DNA from: RGIG464 sp045599585
GTDB taxonomy: Bacteria > Myxococcota_A > Bradymonadia > UBA4248
NCBI GenBank assembly: GCA_045599585.1
Contig: JAZRWH010000173.1
Span: 1-13,903, forward strand
DNA length: 13,903 nt
Reading direction: 5' to 3'
Position numbers and translations under genes: made by a program. Position 1 is the stretch's first letter; every line of letters begins with the position of its first letter. A model generated the notes under the pieces. The model was not told where the DNA came from and made no database searches. It saw nothing but the letters and a program-made list of their open reading frames with translations. Positions 1-6,576 of the stretch are shown here, piece after piece.

Positions 1-183
1 CACGAAGTTTTCATAGAATACTCTGATAACTCTACAGTAGCTTTGTTTTATCGATATATAGTCGTTTCTAAGCATGAAAAAGACTTAAGATTACTGTTAA
101 ATCGCCCTGCTTCGCGAAGCCGAAGGCAAGCAGCGAGCGCATTTCGTTACAGTTAATGAGAATATGTTGTGGGACAGCAGTGA
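1..183 (+). repeat. Family 1 palindrome-ended element, internally deleted copy (A)
   Basis: The window opens a few bases inside this element. Bases 1-133 match the left arm of copy B from position 408 with few differences; 28-63 is identical to 435-470 and to 13547-13582. Bases 134-183 match the right arm of B (752-801), ending in GTGGGACAGCAGTGA at 169-183. The middle of B (about 540-751) is missing. The junction falls in a short shared word, CGrGCGCA (134-141 here; 540-547 and 752-759 in B), so a single deletion at microhomology explains the copy. The right-arm hairpin of B is broken here: only TCGTTACAG (144-152) survives. It contains no plausible gene. The element is unnamed to my knowledge; a non-autonomous mobile element or a structured RNA locus are both possible. 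Confidence 0.8.
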
Positions 184-395
184 TCTGCCTTAACTAGACA
201 TAATAACAAATAATTATATTCACTGTTGTTTTATTAATTTCTTTTAAAATTACGCATATTTATGCTCTCTACTCAATTTAATCCAAACCACATATTTGTA
301 GAAATGATTTTATATTTGACGACTTGAGCTGCCGAACTGATTTAGTGCGTAAATGGGGAGCAGTATTTTGCTCTATTCTAATATTATATATTATA
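184..395. other. AT-rich spacer, no gene seen
   Basis: This is strongly AT-rich sequence between two family 1 copies. I see no RNA gene, terminator or convincing promoter. An open frame from a TTG at 324 runs into the neighbouring repeat, but I do not regard it as a gene. Confidence 0.6.
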
Positions 396-801
396 TCACA
401 GCTGTCCCACGAAGTTTTCATAGAATACTCTGAAAACTCTACAGTAGCTTTGTTTTATCGATATATAGTCGTTTCTAAGCATGAAAAAGACTTAAGATTA
501 CTGTTAAATCGCCTGCGTCGCGAAGCCGAAGCCAAGCAGCGGGCGCACCAGACGAGCGGGCGCACCAGACGATGAGCGAATTAAATCCATCCCATTTACC
601 TGCATACACCATGGGTCTGCCGCGCGTGCAGCATGTCTGAACGAAGTGAGTTCTGCACGCGCGGGGATTCCAAAGGGGCGTCCGCGATACGACGCCCCTT
701 GGGGCCGTCCGCAGGACAGAATGAGAATAAGAAAAGTATAAAATTCTGTAACGAGCGCATTTCGTTACAGTTAATGAGAATATGTTGTGGGACAGCAGTG
801 A
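396..801 (+). repeat. Family 1 palindrome-ended element, full-length copy (B)
   Basis: The ends are imperfect inverted repeats: TCACAGCTGTCCCAC (396-410) against GTGGGACAGCAGTGA (787-801), 14 of 15 complementary. In order it holds: a left arm shared with copies A and C; the mini-hairpin word GCGAAGC (520-526); a duplicated GCGGGCGCACCAGACGA-type stretch near 540-572; an 11-bp perfect stem CGCGCGTGCAG (621-631) with CTGCACGCGCG (653-663); a second stem GGGGCGTC (675-682) with GACGCCCC (691-698); and a third stem CTGTAACGA (746-754) with TCGTTACAG (762-770). No clear target-site duplication is visible. At about 406 bp, with terminal inverted repeats and no credible ORF, it resembles a MITE-like non-autonomous element. 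A structured RNA is an alternative. Confidence 0.8.
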
Positions 802-885
802 ATTTAAACATAAACACTTTTATACCAATTTTGTTGTTATTATATAATATTATCTTCAGATACAATCTTCTGTAAGCCTCACACA

Positions 886-969
886 GAGAGGGTAGCGGCG
901 TATTGCCCGCAGAGGCTCAAACCTTGTTTTTATGCGGGCAATAGCCGCTCAGGGGGAGACTTCCCCCTC
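886..969 (+). repeat. Family 2 double-hairpin element, copy 1
   Basis: The frame is GAGAGGGTAGCGGCGTAT, then a variable stem, then ATAGCCGCTCA, then a second hairpin GGGGGA-GACT-TCCCCC (952-967) followed by TC. The variable stem here is TGCCCGC (904-910) with GCGGGCA (934-940), and AGCGGC/GCCGCT continue the pairing outward. The same frame with different internal stems recurs at 6335-6502 (+) and 13400-13457 (-). There is no T-tract after the last hairpin, so it is not a standard intrinsic terminator. It lies about 150 bp upstream of the amylase start. The AT-rich gap 802-885 between this element and family 1 copy B holds nothing I recognise. Confidence 0.8.
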
Positions 970-1028
970 CTCAAATATTAAATAAAACTCCACATTTTCC
1001 TCACATCCTTTGAATTTTTCACAAAAAT

Positions 1029-1087
1029 CAGTTATGTTAAGTCAGTTTCTAACTGTAGCTTGGCATTACAATTTTGTGCCATACTAC
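1029..1087 (+). promoter_or_regulatory. Candidate amylase promoter with two inverted repeats
   Basis: Two dyads lie in the leader of the amylase gene: CAGTTA (1029-1034) with TAACTG (1050-1055), and TGGCA (1061-1065) with TGCCA (1077-1081), separated by 11 bases. TTGGCA (1060-1065) could be a -35 box, with TACTAC (1082-1087) as a weak -10 at 16-base spacing. A sigma-54 reading fails because the GG and GC doublets are 16 bases apart rather than 12. The dyads could be operators for a sugar-responsive regulator, but nothing in the sequence identifies one. Confidence 0.25.
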
Positions 1088-1120
1088 AGACTCATATCTG
1101 AACAAATACTGGGAGCAATT

Positions 1121-3826
1121 ATGAAAAAATCAGCATTTCTCACGCTGTGTCTTGCCTCGCTCATTGTCGCAGGCTGCGACGAATCATCCTCCATCTCTAG
1201 CAACAGTGTCTGCACCGAGGGTGGAAATGAGTGCGTCAAAGGCTCATGTGTCAATGGCGCATGCATTTGCCAAACTGGATACTTCACCGATGACGAAGGT
1301 CACTGCACTACGACTACCCCCAATAGCCAGGGCGGTGGTAACTCGACTGGCGGTGGTAACTCGACTGGCGGCGGTAACTCAAACTGTGTCTCATCTTGTG
1401 CTGTTGAATTCAAAGTATCGAGACCTGATCTTGCAGGTGAAACGCTCGTCGTGACTGGCTCTTTTGATAATTGGGGCAAGACGGCAAACGTTCTCCAAAA
1501 CGACGGATCTGGAAACTTTTCTGGCAAAGTTACCCTAAATGACAAAGAAACTTATGAATATAAATATTACATTCAGGGTAAATCCGACGATGAGGGCTGG
1601 TTTGCCAACGACGCTGCCGACAAAAATGACAGCGGCAACAATACCATCACAGTCAAATGCAATACAAACAATGCTTGTTACAATGGTGGTTCGACAGGTG
1701 GCGGTACTTCAGGCGAGTGCGTAACCACGTTTAGCTACTATAACGAGTATACGAACAAAGGCGCTCAAGGTGCGGACGATTTTGACGTTTACCTCATCGG
1801 CTCCTTCAACACCTGGCAAACAGCTGACCCTGCGTACAAAATGCAGAGTGACGGCAAGGGTAAACACACCATCACGGTCAACTGGCCTCTGGGAACAAAC
1901 AATAGTTACAAATTCTATGTCAATGGATGGGCTGACAATTCTTACCAATCTGACGACACGAATAACAACAAAGATCAAGATGGCAACGGTGTAGCCAATA
2001 TCACCGGATGTGGCATGTGCTTTGGTAATGGCTGCAGCGGTTCGACAGGCGGCGGCTCAACGGGTGGCGGTTCGACAACTGCCCCGGCGGACAATTGCTA
2101 TCTTAAATCAACGCCCAGCATTAATAATAAATCTATCACGTTCGAAATTGCATGCAATGATGGTACATCCAAAATTGACAGTGTTTCGGGCGGAAGTGCC
2201 CCCAAAATCACCGGCATGACCATTACGGATACTGTACCTAAAAACAGCAAATATTCCTATGTTGTAAAACTCGGTGATAATGAAGTCTACGTCCCTGTCT
2301 GGGTCGAAGACAAAGCTTTCGATTGGCATGATGCTCTGCTTTACTTTGCATTTACCGACCGATTCTTAGATGGCGATTCGACCAACAACAATCCTCAGAC
2401 AGATGCTTCGCATGATGGCACCTCCGATGCCCGCTGGTTAGGCGGTGACTTCAAGGGCATGAAAGCAAAAGTCGATGATGGTTACTTCGATAAACTCGGC
2501 GTGAATACACTCTGGATCTCCTCTGTCTCGATGAATGCACAAGGTGTCAGCTGGGGCACCGGAAACGATGCGCAACACAGCTATTCTGCTTATCACTCTT
2601 ACTGGCCAACGGGCTCTTTTATGACCGACCAGAATATGAGTGTGTTCACGAATGCAGGCATTAAGCCTATCGAACCTCACTTCGGTACGATGGAAGATCT
2701 TAAAGCGCTTGTTGATGCTTGCCACGATCACGGTATCCGCGTCCTCGTTGACTTCGCCGTCAACCAAGTTCACGTCGACAGCCCGATCTACAAAGATAAA
2801 GGAACCTACGGCGCATGGTTTAATGATGTCAACAATCCTCAACTCTGCGACGACAACGGCAACTGGGATAACTACTCCGAAAAGTGTTGGTTCTCAAAAG
2901 ACCTTCCTGACATCAACTACGAAAATCCTCAAGCTCGTAAAGCGATGGTCGACCACGCCAAATGGCTCATCAAAACGACAAATATCGATGGTTTCCGTGT
3001 CGATGCTGTAAAACACATAAACATCCAGTTCGTCAAAGATCTTCGTGCTGCGACAGATTCACTCTATCATAACTCCGGCACTATCTTCTACATGGTCGGT
3101 GAAACCTTTACGCCGGATGTCGCACTTCTCAACAAGTACATCGGCAACGATCTTCTTCACGCTCAATTCGACTTCCCGCTCTATTACAAAATCATCGATC
3201 ACGTTCTCAAACTCGGTAATTATGCGGATATTGCGAACTACCAAAGCAACTTCAATTCTGATTTAATGGGAACGTTCATCAACAACCACGACGTCGCCCG
3301 TGCTGTCTCTGTTGCGGCTGGCCAGAATACTGGCAAATGGGGTAAAAACGATGAAGTCAATGACTGGTTGCCGTACCTCAAAGTCAAAACGGCCCTTACG
3401 ATGACGATCCTGAACAAAGGCGTTCCCCTCCTTTATTATGGCGATGAAATTGCCATGACGGGCGCAAATGACCCTGACAACCGTCGTATGATGAAATTTG
3501 ATGGTGCTCTCAACAGCGAGCAGGCGGGTACTCTTGAGTATATTCAAAAAATCGGTACCATTCGTAAAAACTACTCTGCTGTTACGCGAGGTAACCGAAC
3601 TAACCTCTCCGCTGGCGGTGGGTACTGGTGCTACAAACTCTCTGACGGCAAATCCGATGACATCATCGTTGCACTCGCTCGTGCTGATGGCGGCGACAAC
3701 ACGGGATGCAGTCTTGGACAATCCTATAAACTCCATAACCTCCTTGATGAAACTCAGCCCGATCAGCAGACAGATTACATTAATCTTGAAACCAACAAGC
3801 TTAATGTTTTCCGAGTTGTGAAGTAG
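1121..3826 (+). CDS. Secreted GH13 alpha-amylase-family lipoprotein with EGF-like and starch-binding modules
   Basis: This is a 901-residue glycoside hydrolase family 13 protein, predicted to cut alpha-1,4 glucans at the cell surface. I chose the ATG at 1121 because GGGAG lies six bases upstream and the product opens with a lipoprotein signal ending IVAG-Cys19; an upstream TTG at 1010 would bury that signal. The order is: lipobox; Cys-rich EGF-like segment (about 31-62); Gly/Ser/Thr linker; a CBM48/CBM20-like beta domain with GSFDNW (113-118); a second with GSFNTW (227-232); linker; a further beta domain (about 325-395); then the GH13 barrel from about 403. GH13 regions are visible: I, DFAVNQ (544-549); II, GFRVDAVKH with nucleophile Asp628; III, GE with acid/base Glu661; IV, NNHD with Asp724. 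Region I has Gln549 where the family usually has His. Asp20 follows the lipidated Cys. Exact substrate and product pattern are not determinable. A strong terminator follows. Confidence 0.93.
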   Translation: MKKSAFLTLCLASLIVAGCDESSSISSNSVCTEGGNECVKGSCVNGACICQTGYFTDDEGHCTTTTPNSQGGGNSTGGGNSTGGGNSNCVSSCAVEFKVSRPDLAGETLVVTGSFDNWGKTANVLQNDGSGNFSGKVTLNDKETYEYKYYIQGKSDDEGWFANDAADKNDSGNNTITVKCNTNNACYNGGSTGGGTSGECVTTFSYYNEYTNKGAQGADDFDVYLIGSFNTWQTADPAYKMQSDGKGKHTITVNWPLGTNNSYKFYVNGWADNSYQSDDTNNNKDQDGNGVANITGCGMCFGNGCSGSTGGGSTGGGSTTAPADNCYLKSTPSINNKSITFEIACNDGTSKIDSVSGGSAPKITGMTITDTVPKNSKYSYVVKLGDNEVYVPVWVEDKAFDWHDALLYFAFTDRFLDGDSTNNNPQTDASHDGTSDARWLGGDFKGMKAKVDDGYFDKLGVNTLWISSVSMNAQGVSWGTGNDAQHSYSAYHSYWPTGSFMTDQNMSVFTNAGIKPIEPHFGTMEDLKALVDACHDHGIRVLVDFAVNQVHVDSPIYKDKGTYGAWFNDVNNPQLCDDNGNWDNYSEKCWFSKDLPDINYENPQARKAMVDHAKWLIKTTNIDGFRVDAVKHINIQFVKDLRAATDSLYHNSGTIFYMVGETFTPDVALLNKYIGNDLLHAQFDFPLYYKIIDHVLKLGNYADIANYQSNFNSDLMGTFINNHDVARAVSVAAGQNTGKWGKNDEVNDWLPYLKVKTALTMTILNKGVPLLYYGDEIAMTGANDPDNRRMMKFDGALNSEQAGTLEYIQKIGTIRKNYSAVTRGNRTNLSAGGGYWCYKLSDGKSDDIIVALARADGGDNTGCSLGQSYKLHNLLDETQPDQQTDYINLETNKLNVFRVVK
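1331..1380 (+). repeat. 18-bp in-frame tandem repeat in amylase linker
   Basis: The unit GGCGGTGGTAACTCGACT occurs at 1331-1348 and 1349-1366, with a partial third copy (GGCGGCGGTAACTC) at 1367-1380. It encodes GGGNST repeats joining the EGF-like segment to the first starch-binding domain. The unit length is a multiple of three, so slippage would change linker length without breaking the frame. Confidence 0.85.
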
Positions 3827-3848
3827 TCTTCATCGATCTCTATTTCTT

Positions 3849-3880
3849 AAGGGCACGTGTTTTGCGTGCCCTTTCTTTTT
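3849..3880 (+). terminator. Intrinsic terminator after the amylase gene
   Basis: AAGGGCACG (3849-3857) pairs with CGTGCCCTT (3865-3873) around a 7-base loop, and a T-rich run (TTTCTTTTT) ends at 3880. It begins 22 bases after the amylase stop and finishes only 11 bases before the kinase ATG at 3892, so the kinase would rely on read-through or a promoter inside the amylase 3' end. Confidence 0.85.
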
Positions 3881-3891
3881 ATATCACACTT

Positions 3892-5493
3892 ATGCAATTA
3901 CCGATTCCTGCAGCCCCTGCTGTACCAACAGAAGCCGTTTATAGCCCACTGACCTATATTGCGCTCGTACGATGCCTATATGCTTTACTAGCTTTTACGT
4001 ATGCGATCATCTGGTTCCTAGATGATTCAAAATCGGACAGTAACAACACGCAGCTGCTGCTATTTACAGTTTCTGAAATCTTTATTTTTACGCTCCTTAC
4101 ATGTTTAGGATTGCGCAAAAGACGTTTTATTTCGGCCATTACCTACGTCGGTATGTGCCACGACGCGGCGCTTGCTGCTCTCCTTGTCCTTCTTACAAAT
4201 ATTACATCCAGCCCATTTGACTTCTTATTTCTTGTCATTCCGATTTATGGAGGCCTTCTTCTAAAAAAGCGTGGCGGACTGATTGCTGCCGGCATATCCA
4301 TTATTGCTATTCTCGTTCTTTATTGTGTAATTCCAATGTTACAAGTGGATTCATCTTGGTTGATCTATCCATACATTTTTGAATCCGGCATAACGTCGCA
4401 GAATGTGTCTTGGCGAGAGCCGACGACGCTTGCGCTTGCCGCGATTGGTGTTGGCATTCTAACGGGACAGTTGGCCTTTAATTATGAAAAAGTTAAAGAA
4501 AAACTCGTGCTTACTGCGCGTGATTTTAATCACCTTCACGGAATCTATGCCAAAGTACTCAATGCTCTCCCTGTTGGGGTTATTATTATACATCCTGAGT
4601 CAAATGAAATTCTTTTCTCAAATGACATCGCCAAATCTTACTATAATAATAATTTAGTAAACTTCACACATAACCTTCCTCCAATGAGTAAAACCCTCAC
4701 CGCATGGGATCAAACGGTAGAAAACACAAATAAGATATTACAAATTTCCTATTTTTCCATTAAAATAGAAGGTATGTCAATGCTCGATGGATATCATATT
4801 TCTGACGTCACAGACCTGCGAGAAGCGCATAAAAAAGCTCAAATCAAACAACGTCTCGAACATTTAGGTGAATTTTCTGCCAAAGTAGCGCATGAAATAC
4901 GTAACCCGCTCGCTTGCATCAGTGGATGTGCTGAAATGCTTCAAGCTGATGCTCAGACTGAAGATCAAAAACAAATTACAGAAATGATGACGACCGAAAT
5001 TGATCGTCTTGACAACCTTCTTAAAGATATCCTCGTTTTTTCCCGCACGCCCAAACTTGCAATTACGTCAATTCATCTTAATGAATTTCTAAATATTCAA
5101 AAAAATCTCTTTCTACAAAAGCAGACTGCTGATAATCTTACAATTACAATTTCTGGTGACGAAAACATCAGCATTCAAACTGATTCAAATATATTAACTC
5201 AAATCGTCTTTACGCTTTGGCAAAATGCCCTCGAAGCGATCCCGAACAACTGCAGCATTTCAGTATCATTTGATCAAACGCATATGACCATTACCGATAA
5301 CGGCCCGGGCATACCTTCCGATATTGAACCTCACATTTTTGAGCCGTTTTATACGACAAAACCAGATGGCACAGGTCTTGGACTAGCAACCGCACGGCAA
5401 CTAGCACGTGAAATTAAATTTGATCTTACACATTCTGCAGAGCCGCACGCTTTTACACTTTCTTTTTCTAACTACTCAGACGCAGAAATATAA
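3892..5493 (+). CDS. Six-TM sensor histidine kinase, PilS/NtrB-like
   Basis: This 533-residue membrane kinase of two-component signalling should autophosphorylate and pass the phosphate to a response regulator, which is not encoded in this window. Six hydrophobic segments are visible (about 21-43, 54-73, 80-103, 108-123, 128-150, 178-197). They are followed by a PAS-like segment (about 215-310), a HisKA helix with phospho-acceptor His334 in VAHEIRNP, and an ATPase domain with N-box Asn445, G1 DNGPGIP (469-475), F-box FEPFYTTK and G2 GTGLGLA (from 493). The arrangement, many TM helices with almost no periplasmic sensor and then PAS and kinase, resembles PilS and NtrB-type kinases that work with sigma-54 activators. 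The start is uncertain: the ATG at 3892 has no Shine-Dalgarno and follows a terminator closely. A TTG at 3862 in the same frame lies inside that terminator, so I rejected it. Confidence 0.9.
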   Translation: MQLPIPAAPAVPTEAVYSPLTYIALVRCLYALLAFTYAIIWFLDDSKSDSNNTQLLLFTVSEIFIFTLLTCLGLRKRRFISAITYVGMCHDAALAALLVLLTNITSSPFDFLFLVIPIYGGLLLKKRGGLIAAGISIIAILVLYCVIPMLQVDSSWLIYPYIFESGITSQNVSWREPTTLALAAIGVGILTGQLAFNYEKVKEKLVLTARDFNHLHGIYAKVLNALPVGVIIIHPESNEILFSNDIAKSYYNNNLVNFTHNLPPMSKTLTAWDQTVENTNKILQISYFSIKIEGMSMLDGYHISDVTDLREAHKKAQIKQRLEHLGEFSAKVAHEIRNPLACISGCAEMLQADAQTEDQKQITEMMTTEIDRLDNLLKDILVFSRTPKLAITSIHLNEFLNIQKNLFLQKQTADNLTITISGDENISIQTDSNILTQIVFTLWQNALEAIPNNCSISVSFDQTHMTITDNGPGIPSDIEPHIFEPFYTTKPDGTGLGLATARQLAREIKFDLTHSAEPHAFTLSFSNYSDAEI

Positions 5494-5526
5494 TTTATTG
5501 CAGTATAATTATTTATTATAATGACA

Positions 5527-5553
5527 CACCGACCGGCAAGTAAGCCGGCGGTG
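5527..5553. terminator. Hairpin between convergent genes
   Basis: CACCG-A-CCGGC (5527-5537) pairs with GCCGGCGGTG (5544-5553) around the loop AAGTAA, a 10-bp GC-rich stem with one bulged A. It lies between the 3' ends of the histidine kinase (+) and the MazG-like gene (-). No clean T-tract follows on either strand, so it may act as a weak bidirectional terminator or a 3' end stabiliser. Confidence 0.5.
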
Positions 5554-5603
5554 ATATCATCAATCTATTAATTCACAGAACGATTTAAACAAGTTAAAGC
5601 GCG

Positions 5604-5963
5604 CTAGAGCTCATCATATTTTTTGGCATTCCCGCGAGCTTTTTCCACGGGATACTTTTTAGCATTTTTATCAAGTTTTGCTTCAAAAGCGCGGGGCAGA
5701 TCGATATTTGCCTGACTACAAAAATTGAGCAAGCAAATGAGCACATCTGCGGCTTCTTCAGCGACGTGAGGCCGTTTTTCCTCAGGTATTTCCTGATGAT
5801 CTTTATACCATAAAAAACACTCCAAGAGCTCTGCAGATTCAGCGCTGAGTGCCATCGCAAGATTACGAGGAGAATGAAACTGATCCCAATCTCGATCACG
5901 ATTAAACTGCGCAAGGCGATCTTGAAGTATATATAAATTTGATTCTATATCCTTACTATTCAT
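5604..5963 (-). CDS. MazG-like nucleotide pyrophosphohydrolase (dCTP pyrophosphatase-like)
   Basis: This 119-residue all-alpha protein has the size of single-domain MazG/RS21-C6-type enzymes, which hydrolyse (d)NTPs to monophosphate and pyrophosphate and clean the nucleotide pool. The metal-binding pattern is complete: E45-LL-E48 (after E42) and E70-AA-D73, with 21 residues between the two motifs. The opening (RLAQFNRDRDWDQFHSP, then LAMALSAE) is typical of the dCTPase-like subgroup. The exact nucleotide preference cannot be read from the sequence. The ATG at 5963 has only a weak GAG-type ribosome site. The gene stands alone, converging on the kinase gene. Confidence 0.88.
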   Translation of the reverse strand: MNSKDIESNLYILQDRLAQFNRDRDWDQFHSPRNLAMALSAESAELLECFLWYKDHQEIPEEKRPHVAEEAADVLICLLNFCSQANIDLPRAFEAKLDKNAKKYPVEKARGNAKKYDEL

Positions 5964-6250
5964 AATTTACTCTATTTCGCTACTGTTTTTCCTAAATTAT
6001 TTACACTCGGCTCAAATCACCCCTGCTACCAAGAAATCTTGCGAAAGCAGCATGTTGCATGGTGATCCAGCTTTTCATATAACTTAACACAGACTTTTAT
6101 ACATGAACAGACTTCGTTTCAAAAAAGGCTCAATTGGTCTTTATGAAATTGTGAAAATTGAATTTCAAAATTTATATAAACGCTTGATGACGTTTTAAAC
6201 AATTGTTGTGTACAACGACTACAACACATTATGTGTGAATGATTTCATTT
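5964..6250. other. Gene-free AT-rich stretch
   Basis: This stretch holds the upstream region of the MazG-like gene and further AT-rich DNA. I find no ORF with family features, no tRNA and no terminator. A promoter for the MazG-like gene should lie near 5970-6070 on the minus strand, but I cannot pick convincing boxes. Confidence 0.5.
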
Positions 6251-6318
6251 GACGCCCTATTCTCTAACGAGAATACGGGCGTCTGCCGAGGCTATGCGCG
6301 AAGCGCATACGCCGCGGC
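6251..6318 (-). repeat. Tandem strong hairpins; relative of the family 2 core
   Basis: Hairpin one is GACGCCC-T-ATTCTC (6251-6264) with GAGAAT-AC-GGGCGTC (6269-6283). Hairpin two is GCCGaGGC-TATGCGC (6285-6299) with GCGCATAcGCCgCGGC (6303-6318). On the minus strand hairpin two contains GCGGCGTAT, then a stem, then ATAGCC, which is the inner frame of family 2. Hairpin one then takes the place of the usual GGGGGA/TCCCCC hairpin. It also holds the mini-hairpin word GCGAAGC (6298-6304), which also occurs in the family 1 left arm. Confidence 0.6.
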
Positions 6319-6334
6319 TAAATGGGTTATGGGC

Positions 6335-6502
6335 GAGGGGGTAGCAGCGTATCGACGAAGCAAAAGGAGATAAAACTAAAGCTCACGTACGAAGGCAAAC
6401 GAGAGCGAGCTTATGCAAGCGAACGACCTCCAAAATCTGCTTTGACGAAACAATTCTACCTTTTGCAAGGAGATAGCCGCTCAGGGGGAGACTTCCCCCT
6501 CA
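6335..6502 (+). repeat. Family 2 double-hairpin element, copy 2 (long variable stem)
   Basis: The frame GAGGGGGTAGCAGCGTAT (6335-6352) and ATAGCCGCTCA (from 6473), then GGGGGA-GACT-TCCCCC and CTC, encloses about 120 bp of unrelated sequence. The insert still has complementary ends, GCAAAAGG (6360-6367) with CCTTTTGC (6459-6466), and an inner AGCTC/GAGCT pair. A 72-codon open frame crosses the element, but I regard it as chance. The copy ends just before the terminator of the lipid-kinase gene. Confidence 0.75.
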
Positions 6503-6505
6503 CAA

Positions 6506-6534
6506 CAAAAAAGCTGACCACTCAAGTGGTCAGC
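6506..6534 (-). terminator. Intrinsic terminator of the lipid-kinase transcript
   Basis: GCTGACCACT (6513-6522) and AGTGGTCAGC (6525-6534) form a perfect 10-bp stem. On the minus strand it is followed by six T's (complement of 6507-6512), the arrangement of a strong intrinsic terminator. It lies 43 bases past the stop codon of the lipid-kinase gene. Confidence 0.88.
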
Positions 6535-6576
6535 CATTAAAGTAAATTGCGCGATTGAATGTTACGACTAATATAA

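Noticed and set aside
324..575. Open frame of 83 codons from a TTG through the left arm of family 1
   Set aside because: The same frame is interrupted by a stop in copy C, there is no ribosome site, the composition is that of the repeat, and no family resemblance is visible.
396..801. Family 1 as a retron or CRISPR-like locus
   Set aside because: No reverse transcriptase or cas gene is in the window, and there are no regularly spaced direct repeats.
633..875. Small ORFs on both strands across the centre of family 1 copy B
   Set aside because: They cross perfect inverted repeats and AT-rich flank, are absent from copies A and C, and look like chance frames in structured DNA.
886..969. Family 2 as integron attC sites
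   Set aside because: The RYYYAAC/GTTRRRY core sites are absent, there is no integrase and no cassette genes between copies.
1060..1081. Sigma-54 promoter for the amylase
   Set aside because: TTGGCA and TTGTGCC are present but the GG-GC distance is 16 rather than the required 12 bases.
1010..1120. Upstream TTG start extending the amylase by 37 residues
   Set aside because: The ATG at 1121 has a ribosome site and begins a textbook lipoprotein signal peptide, which the extension would bury.
2438..2842. 134-codon antisense frame inside the amylase gene (and similar shadows in the TPR and phosphatase genes)
   Set aside because: They are opposite strongly supported genes with clear catalytic motifs and show no domains or ribosome sites of their own.
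6322..6540. 72-codon ORF over family 2 copy 2 and the adjacent terminator
   Set aside because: It reads through the repeat frame and a terminator hairpin, with no ribosome site and no recognisable domain.
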